Assembly (NCBI GenBank): GCA_963555705.1
Contig: OY743190.1
Span: forward strand, 33,090,929-33,154,928
Origin: Ligustrum vulgare
Lineage: Eukaryota; Streptophyta; Magnoliopsida; Lamiales; Oleaceae
Direction of reading: 5' to 3'
Length of the DNA stretch: 64,000 nucleotides
Shown: one piece after another, positions 22,462-32,590 of the stretch
Layout of the letters: each line of letters starts with the position of its first letter
How positions within the stretch are numbered: position 1 is the first letter of the stretch
Position numbers and translations under genes: made by a program
Notes under the pieces: generated by a model
Databases searched by the model: none
The model's input: only the letters and a program-made list of their open reading frames with translations
What the model was told of the DNA's origin: nothing

Positions 22462-23130
22462 AAGTGAAACAAACTGTAAACATATTATCCGTAAAATCGT
22501 CTCAAATATCAAATATAAAAGTTATTTATATTTTTTACTTTTCCTTAATATCTCATTCATTTTAAATTATATTATTTAGGTTTTATAATACTATCTATAT
22601 TTTATTTTTATATTAATTATTATTCTTTTCATAACTATTGTATTATTTTAAAATCGAAAAATATGTAACATGAGTGTCAAATTAAAAGATTTCAATGAGA
22701 AGTTTAATACAAGATAATAAGTGAAAGCAAACCGAAAATATATTGTACGTAAAATCGTCTCGAATATCAAACGTAAAAATTTTTATTTTATATTGTTTAC
22801 TTTTTCTCAAAATCTCAATCATTTTAAATTATATCATTTAAATTCAATAATACTATCAATAAAATTTTTTTGTAATAATTATTATTCTTTTGATAATTAT
22901 TGTATTATTTTAAATTCGAAAAATCTGTAATATAGGTGTCAAATTGAAGATCTCGAGATTCTCAACAAGAAGTTTAATACAAAATAATAAGTGAGAGTAA
23001 ATTATAAACACTTTGTCCATAAAATATCTCAAAGATCAAATGTAAAAGTTTATTTTGTATTTTTTTAATTTTCCTCAATATCTCATTCATTTTAAATTAT
23101 GTCATTTAAGTTATATAATACTCAATGTTT
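22462..23130. repeat. Three tandem units of about 260 bp
   Basis: AAGTGAAAC, AAGTGAAAG and AAGTGAGAG begin units at 22462, 22719 and 22989. Each continues with CGTAAAATCGTCTC or a variant, then CTCATTCATTTTAAATTATA, and the complete ones end GTTTAATACAA-ATAATAAG. The third unit is partial. The right-hand edge runs toward a Helitron 3' end, so the array may be internal to that Helitron. Confidence 0.8.
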
Positions 23131-23468
23131 AAAAAACATGAAATCAGTTCGACTCGAAAAAGGCAATATGTCAATGATTAGAAGGTCAGACCGGGTCGAA
23201 CCAATTTTAATTAAACAATTAATAATTATTTCAAAGATCACAAGATTTTTTTAAAAAAAGTTATTTTACAAATAAAGCAACAGTTGCTCATTTTGATTAG
23301 TTTTTTACATTTTACATTTCCTATTTTGATTAGTTTAGTCCTTTATAAAGTTTTGAATTCGATAATATTTTATATTAAAATATTATTGTACTGTGTTTTT
23401 ATTTTATATGATTGTATAATTAACATATTTTCATAAATTTTGATCGAAATCACTATCACAAATATATT

Positions 23469-23497
23469 CTCGTGCATCGCACGAGTGAAAATACTAG
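23469..23497 (+). mobile_element. Helitron 3' terminus
   Basis: A perfect 7-bp stem CTCGTGC/GCACGAG with loop ATC lies 8 nt before CTAG, followed by the host T at 23498. A short GC-rich hairpin just before CTRR, inserted ahead of T, is the diagnostic 3' end of Helitrons. The 5' end (A/TC) could not be placed with confidence. Confidence 0.75.
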
Positions 23498-24155
23498 TTC
23501 ATATAATTTCCTCAATATTGCTAAAGCTTACAACATTTTGAAATATAAAAATATATTAAGATGAAAAAATTGTGGGGTGAGACTTAAATTTTTTCTACTC
23601 GACTAAATTAAATTTGTCAATAAATCAATATTAAAAAAAAAATTAAATAAGTCAACGACTATACAATAAAGAGCATTCATTCTTTCAATACTTTTATTGT
23701 AATATAATTATTAGTTTTTAACTTTAATTTATTTTAAAATTTATATATTTTCTTAATAACGTATTTTTTAATAATCAAACATAATACAAAGGTAAAATCA
23801 ATGAAATTCTAATAAATTGATCAATGAAATTCTAATCAATTGGTGATTGTGATTCTATCAATAGTTATAACTCACTTTCATATCTTAATATTCTCTCATA
23901 TATTGTTAAAAAATGCCACTGTACTTCCCTTACCAATTTGTTTAGAAAATTAACGGAACTCATTGGAACAAAAAATTTCCCATTATCATCTTTTTTGCAA
24001 GTGTGCAGTCTAAAGTTATCTAAAAGTGAGAGAACCTGATAAAATCTATTTACAACAATATACCACTATTTAGGTAAGTGTGCTCGTTCATTTTTTACAA
24101 ATTTATCCTTTCCAAAACACTATTCTTCTAAAAAAATAACTTATTTCTTTTTTAA

Positions 24156-25058
24156 AGTGTTTAAGAAATCGGACCGGACCGACCAGTTCAACAGAGAAAA
24201 TCGGGAACCGACTGAAAAACCGGTTCGGTTGAGCCTTAAAAGGGGCTTTTAAAACCCAGATCGGAAACCGAGTTTTTTCCCGGTTCAATCAGGAAAACCG
24301 AGAACCATTCCGGGTTTTAAACCCATTTTTTTTTTTAAGCTACTTTTGTATATAATTTTATTTTCTAAATTTACTTGTTTTATTTGTAAAATATCTTTTT
24401 TTTTTTCGAAAGTTTTGTGAATTTTGAAATAACTTTTAATTTTTTAATTGAAACCGATTCAACCCCGGTTCTAGGGATGACAAAAAAACCCGAAGGAGTC
24501 GAAACCCGGAGAACCCGAAATGACACGCCCGGAAAAATACCTGCCCCATCGGGTCCGCGGGGCGGGTTTTTGGCCCCGCGGACAGGTTCGAGGCATACCC
24601 GCCCCAACCCGATTTTTTTTTCTTCCAAATATTGGAATGAGAAACTAAAAATAAATTTAATGAGGTCCAATAGAATTGAACCTTGGTGGGATTTAGGGGT
24701 ATGAGAATACACAACCACTATACCATTATATTGTTTATTGATTTTTTTTCCTTTCAAGTATATACATATTATCTTTAAAGTTCAAACTTAAAAAATTTAA
24801 CTAATTCGACACCTAAGTTTTTTACCTAAGATTTCATTACAAAAAAAAAAATGTTTTTCGGGTCATGGGCGGGGCGGGTAGGTCGCCCCGCCCCGCGAAC
24901 AATCGCGGGGCGGGGTAACGGGATTTCGGGTTTGGGGCTGGGCGTTCCCGACTCAAACCTGACCCATTGTCATCCCTACCGGGTTCGACCCAATTGGACA
25001 TTTTGACCCTTGACCTGTTGATTTTTTCTGTTCGAACCGATTTCGTTTTTAAAACACT
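24156..25058. mobile_element. Outer TIR element with AGTGTTT ends, split by a hAT-like MITE
   Basis: AGTGTTTAAGAAATCGGACC at the left matches, with differences, the reverse complement of the right end (AGTGTTTTAAAAACGAAATC then GG). The interior is rich in GGTTCGG/CCGGTTC. A second element occupies 24472-24978 inside it. Removing that insertion brings CCCGGTTC and its copy together. Confidence 0.55.
24472..24978. mobile_element. hAT-like MITE (507 bp) with TAGGGATGACAA ends
   Basis: TAGGGATGACAA at the left and TTGTCATCCCTA at the right are perfect inverted repeats. Flanking octamers CCCGGTTC (24464-24471) and CCGGGTTC (24979-24986) match at 7 of 8. The interior carries GC-rich sub-terminal inverted blocks (CGGGGCGGG/CCCGCCCCG). 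Open frames crossing it on both strands are by-products of its composition. Confidence 0.8.
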
Positions 25059-26651
25059 GCTTTTTTCTAACTAAATTCTCAGACCAATATTTGTCTAAAC
25101 ACCTACTTCAAAACATATAAGTACCTAGTAAAAAAAAATACAAAGTTAATGAAATCCTGATTAAATATAAAAAAAAATAAAACTAATTATTGATAACTTA
25201 ATTAAATAAGCAAGTTTCTTGAACAAAAATAAAATAATATGAATATGGATGGTTTACATATAAATTTTAATGAAAATTGAGATAATATACATGCAAAATG
25301 AGTCCTCATATGTATATGTATATGTATTTGTATATGCATATTGTTATATATCCGTCGACGTGGAATTGATTTAAAGAGGCTAGATAAGATAAACTCGCCA
25401 TGTGGACACTCTTGAACTGAAAATACTACAAAATCGGAAGCACGAGTTCGTTATATTTCTACTATGATCAAAGTGTTAGCTCGTGATCCGAATTGAATGC
25501 TAACGAAGTCGAAGCCATTTGAAAGAAAGTACAAGATACGCGTATCTTAACAGGAAACGATGCGTTAACCTTTTCAATCCCATCATTTGTACAACATCTA
25601 TCAAGTTGACGGGTTTGCGATTGTAATCATTGCAATGTCAGTCAGTTAGCCAGTACAATGTCAGGATAAAGTAATAATTATTTACATGACCCTTTTTTCT
25701 TATGCTATAAATACCAGCCTTAAGGGCATTAATTAGGGGTGAAGAATAAATGAACAAAAAAATATATGTGCAGAACCAATTGTTAGATCGTTTACGAACT
25801 AGATCAAAATATAAAGCTTTTCTTTCTTAGTTCATTTATGATCTAACCTTTAAAACAATCGTTCGATGTATACTTTTTTTCTTTTTTACTTTCAAGGAAA
25901 ATTAATCAGATTTCTCGATATTTCAATTATTATTGTTGATTATCAAATCTTGAAGATATACAACGTCAACATATATGCCAAAAGTAAAAATATAAATAAA
26001 GTAAATAAAAATTTAATCAATGTGTGGCATTTAGATATAATATAATTGAAACGTATTAACGTATAGGCGAATGAAATATTAAGAGTTTTTTTTCCCTCCT
26101 CTCTTAATTGTAAAGTTCAATTTTTTTTATTTTTATTTTTTTTCATGTAAATTGATGAAAATGGATTAATATGGATGGTCGTAGTAAGTACAAAAGGATA
26201 TTATTGATAAAAAGAGAAATATATAGTGACAAAATAGGAAATCAAAAGTTTCTCACCTATCCATATTTTTGAATATTGTAGATGTAGTTAGATAGATAGA
26301 TTGTAAATAGATATAGATGTAAATAAATTGTAGATAGATGTAGATGTAGATAGATTATAGAAGTAAATAGATATAGATGTAGATGTGAATATTAATTACA
26401 ATCTAAATTAATATAATATTTGTAAGGAGACATTCATTTGTAACATTTTCAATTGACATTGTGACGTGACACACATTTATAGGGTGGTGAAAAAGCAAAT
26501 GATGGATTAGTTATTTTCACCATTCAATAAATGTATAACATGTTATAATATTACTTAAAAATATGTCTAAAAAATGTCTTCCTAAAGTTAAAAAAAGATA
26601 TCGAATTGTTTTTGCAAAATCTCCATTTTGGCCTCATTCCTTTAAACGGTT
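25059..26651. other. Intergenic region upstream of the PPR gene
   Basis: A gene-free region with a GTATAT-type simple repeat near 25310-25345 and a degenerate minisatellite at 26284-26390. No conserved frame. Confidence 0.5.
26284..26390. repeat. Imperfect GTAGATAGAT minisatellite
   Basis: About ten short units of the kind GTAGATAGAT, GTAAATAGAT and ATAGATGTA follow in series. Confidence 0.8.
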
Positions 26652-26660
26652 AAACCCTAA
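26652..26660 (+). promoter_or_regulatory. Telo-box upstream of the PPR gene
   Basis: AAACCCTAA lies 49 bp before the ATG. In plants this interstitial telomere motif is common near the transcription start of translation-apparatus and organelle-biogenesis genes. Confidence 0.5.
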
Positions 26661-26708
26661 CAAAACCTGAACTCCTTCCCTTACTGGAAGTTTTGGTCCA
26701 AATTTCCA

Positions 26709-27926
26709 ATGTCATCTTCTATTATCCGCCATCTCGGTGGCCTTTTCCGTAAACCGTCTTCTGCAACCGCCGACGTAGTAGTAGCAGCCACGACGACGAT
26801 AAACACCTCACAACAAACGGCCTCTGAACCCACCCGTCTCACTGCCGCTGCCACCAAAGAAAAACAACTCGAATCTTTGGTCAATAAATTCAAGAGAAAC
26901 TCAGAGTCCCCCCGCTTTCGCCGCCGCCATCTAAACTACGAGCCCGCCGTCCGACGCCTCGCTGCTGCAGGCCGCTTCTCTTCGATCCACGACATTCTCA
27001 ACCACCAAAAAAAGTACGAAGATATCACCAATGAACGCTTCACAGTTCGCCTCCTCTGGCTTTATGGCAAGTCTCAAATGTCTGACCATGCGCTCGACCT
27101 GTTCGAAGAAATGCCCCAACTAAATTGTCAGCGCACTGTCCTTTCCTTCAATGCCCTCTTGGCGGCCTGGGTTCACTCCAAACAATTTGATAAAACTGTC
27201 AAGTTTTTTCGGGAATTCCCCGAGAAATTGGCAATCCAGCCAGATATACTCTCTTATAACACGGTGATCAAGGCCTTCTGTGAACTAGGATCATTGGATA
27301 CAGCCTTTTCTATGATAGATGAGCTTGATAAGAACGGTATACATCCAACTACGGCAACTTTTAACACACTTTTGTATGCCTTTTACAAGAGTGGTAAATT
27401 TGACGAGGCTGAGAAGATATGGGGATTGATGGAAAAGAAAAATGTGAGTGCTGATGCGAGGAGTTATAATGCAAAGTTGCATGGCTTAGTAAAGGATAAG
27501 CGGGTCATGGAGGCTGTGGGTGTGGTAGAGGGGATGGAGGATATGGGGGTGAAGCCTGATGGTGTTAGTTACAATGTGTTAATTAAAGGGTTTGTTGATG
27601 AAGGGAATTCGAATGAGGTCAAAAGATTGTACAAGAAAATGATAGACAATGGATGTACACTGGATTTGGCCACATTTAGGATGCTCATTCCATTTGCTTG
27701 TGACACAGGTGACATTGATTTCGCACATGAGTTGTGCAAAAAGTCTATTGATGAGAACAGGATTTATGTTAAAGGGATACGACAAGTAATTAATAAACTG
27801 ATTGAGCAATCGGAGATTAACAAAGCGAAGGAGCTCATCGAGTTGGGAAGTTCAATACGTGTATTACGTGATAAGCTGTCAATGCGAACAGAGGTACCCA
27901 CATTCTCCTTGATTTACATTTATTAA
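26709..27926 (+). CDS. P-class pentatricopeptide repeat protein, mitochondrial type
   Basis: The single-exon frame encodes 405 residues. Residues 1-50 are rich in Ser, Ala, Arg and Thr and poor in acidic residues, as in a mitochondrial presequence. From about residue 109 to 355 at least six 35-residue PPR motifs run in series, with signatures such as LSYNTVIKAFCELGSLDTAF (181-200), ATFNTLLYAFYKSGKFDEAE (216-235) and VSYNVLIKGFVDEGNSNEVK (286-305). There is no E or DYW extension, so it is P-class. Length, order and the RRRHLNYEPAVRRLAAAGRF lead resemble Arabidopsis At1g55890/At3g13160, linked to the plant mitoribosome. Such proteins bind single-stranded RNA, one base per repeat. The last codons (after RTE) cross a GTACCC, so a short 3' intron with a different tail is possible. 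The gene appears intact. Confidence 0.9.
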   Translation: MSSSIIRHLGGLFRKPSSATADVVVAATTTINTSQQTASEPTRLTAAATKEKQLESLVNKFKRNSESPRFRRRHLNYEPAVRRLAAAGRFSSIHDILNHQKKYEDITNERFTVRLLWLYGKSQMSDHALDLFEEMPQLNCQRTVLSFNALLAAWVHSKQFDKTVKFFREFPEKLAIQPDILSYNTVIKAFCELGSLDTAFSMIDELDKNGIHPTTATFNTLLYAFYKSGKFDEAEKIWGLMEKKNVSADARSYNAKLHGLVKDKRVMEAVGVVEGMEDMGVKPDGVSYNVLIKGFVDEGNSNEVKRLYKKMIDNGCTLDLATFRMLIPFACDTGDIDFAHELCKKSIDENRIYVKGIRQVINKLIEQSEINKAKELIELGSSIRVLRDKLSMRTEVPTFSLIYIY

Positions 27927-27994
27927 CAGTAAGGATAATTAACATATTGTTGCTTGTTATGTGATGAATTGGTCATCTCTGGTTCCGCTAGCAT

Positions 27995-28026
27995 TACAAT
28001 GAAACAACATTCCTTGGACTATTGGG
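27995..28026. repeat. 32-bp direct repeat, left copy (flanks the virus-like locus)
   Basis: ACAATGAAACAACATTCC... through ATTGGGG matches 38698-38729 at 28 of 32 positions in the same orientation. The two copies bracket the pararetrovirus-like block and its nested Copia element. Confidence 0.5.
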
Positions 28027-28231
28027 GAAAGGGAAATAACCATAAATGGATCCAACAACCATAATAGTTTGCAAAATAGACTTTGAAATCATAATATTTG
28101 GAAAATGACCTTTGACCATTCAAAACACCATAAATACCCTCATACATGGATTTCCAATATAAGCCATTCAAGTATAGAAAAATTTCATTTAAGTCCTTAG
28201 ATAATTTTATACAATTTTAGTTGATTTTTGT

Positions 28232-28699
28232 TTATACGAATTTTGTTCGCTCATAGTAGCACCCCGTCAAAATTTCAAGTAATTTTTCAAACTCTATCAG
28301 TGTTTGGGAATTGATAATATCTATATCAGCCATAATATCTATGCTTGATTCAAATGGTATATTATATTTTGAAATACTTTTCTTTCTTTTTTCTAATTTA
28401 TCAATTATATTTTGAATATCTTGTATCATTATAGATCTTACAGTACCTCCAGCAAAGTTTTCTATCAAATTTTCTTTAAAACTTTTTAATATATCTTCTG
28501 ATGCGTAGAGTTGCTCTTGGTATCCTATTTTATCAATTTCATTTTCATATTCAATACCTTTTTTACTTTTGATATGCTTTTGAACTTTATATGGACCTCT
28601 TTTAGTTCTGGGTTTTTTCATGATATAATTACTATTATTCATGATATTAAGATTTTCAAAAACTGGTAAAGAAAGATTAATCTCTTCCATCACTGTCAT
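28232..28699 (-). pseudogene. Endogenous pararetrovirus-like ORF 2, left copy (3'-truncated)
   Basis: A 155-codon frame, lysine-rich, with a basic stretch KKPRTKRGPYKVQKHIKSKK near residues 28-47 and a helical, Ile/Asp/Lys-rich second half. Its start codon overlaps the end of ORF 1 in another frame, an arrangement usual in plant pararetroviruses. The right arm (about 36380-36784) carries the same sequence with a frameshift after the basic stretch. Homology between the arms stops at about 28270, so the last dozen residues come from flanking DNA. The product's role is unknown; the basic patch suggests nucleic-acid binding. Family placement is inferred from the whole locus. Confidence 0.55.
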
Positions 28700-29115
28700 A
28701 ATCTATTACAGGGTCATAATCATTATCACTACTAAATACATATCCTAAATGTAATTCATTATTTATTTCAGTATTATAACTATCAAGCCAAAAATAAATA
28801 ATTGATTTTGTAATTTCTAATCCTAATATTCTTTTTAATGTCGGAAAGATAACTAACAAACATGGCATATACACATGATATAACTTTTTTTATTTCATTA
28901 TTAGGTCTAGTAAACTGTTTATGCATGAATAAATGTTCAATTATGCTATGGTATTCATCATTATAAGGACTGTTTTGATAATTAAACTTAATAATCTTGA
29001 ATTCTGTAACGTTAAAAACTCTTCTTCCTCCTAATTCCGTAAAGATAGATATATTAAGAATACTAACCTCTTTTCCTGTTCTCAGTACCTTTGTATTTTC
29101 CTTCTATTGTTAGTG
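28677..29115 (-). pseudogene. Endogenous pararetrovirus-like ORF 1, left copy
   Basis: Minus-strand translation gives a protein-like stretch containing ISIFTELGGRRVFN and HLFMHKQFTRPN, then shifts frame near 28870. It continues as MYMPCLLVIFPTLKRILGLE and ends in an Asp-rich tail (FSSDNDYDPVIDYDSDGRD) at 28677. The right arm holds the same sequence at 31266-31496, broken by the Copia insertion, and from 36190 on. The function is not recognised. Its position just after a virus-type promoter and leader argues for a first viral ORF. Confidence 0.5.
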
Positions 29116-29462
29116 ATCTTCAGGCTTATAGGTTTCTGCTCCACACCCTTCAATTGCTTCCTGCCTTCATGGGTTATTAGCTAAACCTGGATACCTTCAC
29201 TGTATAACTTTTTAGATGGAAAATGTTTTAGGACAGAGTGTAGGGAGTTTTCTTAATAATATATCTTCTTTTTCGAAATAGGATTTAGAAGACAAGAATT
29301 TAGAAACTCATCATAATTTGATAAGTGGATTGGGATTTTATTGATAATATGAAGATTGAAACAGGATTGGTATGAGAATTTTTTCAGGATAGAAGATTTC
29401 TTGGCTTTCTCACAAACTGAGTGCTCAAGTTGGTTCTGCCTTTTCCTAGACAGAAGACCACC

Positions 29463-29520
29463 ATTTATAGAACTTCACGAGGTATTACTATGCAACCTCT
29501 TACGTCATTGCTTACGTAAT
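29463..29520 (-). promoter_or_regulatory. Caulimovirid-type promoter, left copy
   Basis: On the minus strand, ATTACGTAAGCAATGACGTAAG (29499-29520) carries two ACGTAAG motifs like the as-1 enhancer of plant pararetroviruses. About 30 bp later comes CTATAAAT (29463-29470). The same array is present in the right arm. Confidence 0.6.
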
Positions 29521-29575
29521 AGGCACAATAATTTGAATAATGCTACAAGGATATTCAAGGACGCACCTGTCCATC

Positions 29576-29730
29576 TATCATTTACTATAAGGACACACCC
29601 GTCCCTTCATTTCCTCACATGGCTATATTATAGGGACACATATCCCTCTATTTTCAGTCTTCACATGGCCTCTACATTGTGCTGTCTTGTTCCATCAAAT
29701 CAGATTTATCAATCGTCTTCCATCTGTCCA
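29576..29730 (-). other. Virus-like intergenic stretch upstream of the left promoter
   Basis: It lies between the last virus-like frame and the promoter and repeats the theme AAGGACGCACCTGTCC / AAGGACACACCCGTCC / AGGGACACATATCCC three times. No frame is visible. Confidence 0.4.
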
Positions 29731-30886
29731 TCAATTATGCTGGCATGTGGGGTAGTTTCTGACTATGCATGCTTCTTGCAAAGTGGCAAAACTTCCATGA
29801 ATTTGATGAGTGTCAAATTTGTTGACGTATTCTTGCAGGATTGTTGACTTTTCTTTTCCTCCATTAGTGAGTAGGGTCCATCCATTATACTGACATATGC
29901 ATTTGAATTTTTTCTCATATAGGTTTTTGGCAATGTTGTAGAGAACTTTAATTCCCAACACCTTTCGGGATCTGAACCATGATTAGGGGTGGACATTAAC
30001 CCACCCAACTCGCTAAAACCGCTCAACCCAATCCGATCTGTTTGGGTTGGTTTTTGATGAAAATCGGGTTGAGTTGGGTTCTATAAGAAAAAAATTGGTC
30101 GGGTTGGTTTGGGTTGGGGTGAAAAACCCGACCCAACCCGATTTTTTTTTTTAAAAAATAGGACCATTTAAATTTCAAGAATCTCAAGCACATTTTATAA
30201 TCTGGATGAGATTCAAATATGGTTTGAAAAAATTTAGTTTTATTAACAAGTATTCAATTTATTATATTTGAACTTATTGTATTGTACATAATTGGTTTGA
30301 GTTGATAGTTGATTTATGGGCTTAATTTTTTAAATTTCAAGATATTTTGCTAATTGGACCAAAGCCCAAACCACCCAACCCAACCCCACCGAAACTTGAT
30401 TGGGTTGGGTTGGGTTTGAACTCATGATCGGGTTGGGTTGGGTTGGGGTTGATTTTTTATCAACTCGACCATAGTGGGTTTTGTTCGGGTTGGGCAAAAA
30501 ATCGACCCGACCCGATCCAACCCAACCCACGCCCACTCCTAACCATGATCTTGTAATGTTTGGTACGGCATGGTATTTCTTTCAACTTCAATTTGAAAAT
30601 TGCCAGCAACATATCCAATTGTGATAATATGCTTAGCAGGATAATATATCCTTCCATCAATTTCAGGACTGATCGAATAAAATTTTAAATATATGGGTCT
30701 TCCCTTGGCAAATTTTGAAATTTCTCCTTTTAGTAAATCATCAAATTTTTCAATTTCTTTCAAATTTTTTCTTGGATAGATAAGATCCAGAAATCCATAA
30801 TCTGCTGTCATTTTTGTCATAACAGGATCTCCTCTCTGAGTAACGATCAAGATGGACAGGTGCGTCCTTGTATATCCTTGTAGCAT
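29731..30886 (-). pseudogene. Endogenous pararetrovirus-like terminal ORF, split by a hAT-like MITE
   Basis: Two protein-like segments flank the MITE. The upstream part (30886-30550) includes DPVMTKMTADYGFLDLIYPR and GRPIYLKFYSISPEIDGRIY. The downstream part (29975-29731), one frame over, includes YEKKFKCICQYNGWTLLTN and ends with HGSFATLQEACIVR. The two sides are contiguous once the MITE and one copy of its 8-bp duplication are ignored. The frame lies upstream of the promoter on the same strand, where the last ORF of a circular pararetrovirus would be. The YNGW...SFATLQEA pattern faintly recalls the RNase H-like fold in caulimovirid inclusion/transactivator proteins, but this is weak. It is broken by the insertion and a frame change. 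Confidence 0.45.
29984..30541. mobile_element. hAT-like MITE (558 bp) with perfect 8-bp target duplication
   Basis: Begins TAGGGGTGGACATTAACCC and ends with GCCCACTCCTA. ACCATGAT flanks it on both sides (29976-29983 and 30542-30549). The interior has sub-terminal GGGTTGGGTTGGG and CCCAACCCAACCC blocks. It interrupts the virus-like terminal ORF, so it came after the viral integration. Confidence 0.9.
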
Positions 30887-31265
30887 TATTGTGCCTATTA
30901 CGTAAGCAATGATGTAAGAGGTTGCATAGTAATACCTCGTGAAGTTCTATAAATGGTGGCCTTATGGCTAGGAAAAGGCAGAACCAACTTTGAGCACTCA
31001 GTTTGTGAGAAAGCCAAGAAATCTTCCGTCCTGAAAAAAATTCTCATACCAATCCTGTTTCAATCTTCATATTATCAATAAAATCCCAATCCACTTATCA
31101 AATTATGATGAGTTTCTAAATTCTTGTCTTCTAAATCCTATTTCGAAAAAGAAGATATATTATTAAGAAAACTCCCTACATTCTGTCCTAAAACATTTTC
31201 CATCTAAAAAGTTATACAGTGAAGGCATCCAGGTTTAGCTAATAACCCGTGAAGACAGGAAGCAA
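30851..31265 (+). promoter_or_regulatory. Caulimovirid-type promoter and leader, right copy
   Basis: TTACGTAAGCAATGATGTAAG (30898-30918) is followed by CTATAAAT (30947-30954). A polyadenylation-type AATAAAA lies about 130 bp further on (near 31077), the spacing expected where a terminally redundant pregenomic RNA is made. The sequence mirrors 29575-29120 of the left arm. A leader without a long frame leads to ORF 1 at about 31266. Confidence 0.6.
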
Positions 31266-31496
31266 TTGAAGGGCGTGGAGCAGAAACCTATAAGCCTGAA
31301 GGTCACTAACAATAGAACAGGAAAAGAGGTTAGTATTCTTAATATATCTATCTTTACGGAATTAGGAGGAAGAAGAGTTTTTAACATGACAAAATTCAGG
31401 ATTATTAAGTTTAATTATCAAAACAGTCCTTATAATGATGAATACCATAGCATAATTGAACCTTTATTCATGCATAAACAATTTACTAGACCTAAT
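31266..31496 (+). pseudogene. Endogenous pararetrovirus-like ORF 1, right copy, 5' part
   Basis: Matches the left-arm ORF 1 (shared ISIFTELGGRRVFN and LFMHKQFTRPN). It is cut at 31496 by the Copia element; the sequence resumes at 36190 just as in the uninterrupted left arm. An open frame runs on into the Copia LTR, but that extension is not viral. Confidence 0.55.
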
Positions 31497-31728
31497 TGTC
31501 AGATTAATTGCACAAAATCATGCAATCAAGAGTCCCACATAATCAGCAATTCCAGAAAATCTGCACACCATAGATCAAGCCATCAAGAGTCTGTCCAGCT
31601 AGAGTTTAGGATCAGTTTCGATTTTGTAATTACAATTCTTTATTACTTCCTGTAATTATGCCTAGACACAGCTATATATATATTGTACATAATATATCTC
31701 AATAAATACAAGAAAATACACTTCAACA
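31497..31728 (+). repeat. Copia 5' LTR
   Basis: 232 bp, TGTCA...CAACA; AT-rich with TATATATATATTG before the end. Confidence 0.95.
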
Positions 31729-31854
31729 TGGTATCAGCCTAGGTTTTAGGATCCTATCTGTGTCTGTATCCTCTTTCCTTCCTATCTGCGTCTATCATCT
31801 CTCCCTTCCTGTATTCCTCTTCTCTTCCTCCCCTCTTATCCACCTCTTCTCCTC

Positions 31855-32590
31855 ATGGCCGAATCATCTTCCCCACCACCCTCAATCACTCAAAACACAT
31901 CACAATTCATCAAGCTAAACGAGACCAATTACCTTGTGTGGCTCCGCCAGATCAAGTCCTTTCTCAATGGTGCGAAGCTCATGGGCTATGTTGATGGATC
32001 AATTCCAGAACCTAATTCCATAATCAATGCTACACCAAGTGATGGAAGAGCAGCTACCACCATTCCCAACCCAGAACATAAGAAGTGGTTCACTACTGAT
32101 CAACAAATAGTCAGTATACTCACCTCATCACTAACTTAAAATGTTGCTCGCCTCACTATTGGATTTGATACATCCAAGGAAATTTGGGATTGCCTCGCAA
32201 AGCACTATTCTCAGCAATCAGTAGCTACATCTACAAGCTTAAAACTTCAGCTCTTCGATCTTAAAAAGGGATCTCAGTCTGTCGATGCATATCTCCAGCA
32301 AGCCAAATCTATTGCTGATTCCTTAGCTTCCATTAATCAACCTGTTACTGATTCTGATCTTGTAATTGCCACACTTCATGGTCTAGGCCCAGAATATTTA
32401 ATGTTGCGCACTGCTCTCACAACCCAAAAACTACCAGATTTTTCAGAACTTCGTGCAAGAATTCTGGCTTTCGATGCTCAGAATCAACCTCCTGCTGACC
32501 ATGGATCTGCTACTGCAATGTTCAACCAAAGCTCCTCTTCTTCACGCCGTGATAATCGCTCTAACCTGGGCGACCTTTTTCTGGCCGCAA
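31855..32590 (+). pseudogene. Copia gag, broken
   Basis: Starts MAESSSPPPS and contains LNETNYLVWLRQIKSFL, the N-terminal motif of Copia gag (retrotran_gag-type), then IWDCLAKHYSQQSVA and LKKGSQSVDAYLQQAKSIAD. One in-frame TAA interrupts it at 32137-32139. Near 32565 the frame shifts; the zinc-knuckle region follows in the pol frame (CHSNQHGLTQCPHKF), with the first Cys pair degenerate. Gag normally forms the virus-like particle shell and packages RNA. Confidence 0.85.

Noticed and set aside
24380..24757. 125-codon minus frame and overlapping plus frame as proteins
   Set aside because: Both cross a MITE terminus and its GC-rich inverted blocks; composition, not coding, keeps them open.
31497..31655. 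C-terminal extension of the virus-like ORF 1 frame
   Set aside because: These codons are Copia LTR sequence, proven by the second LTR and the target duplication.
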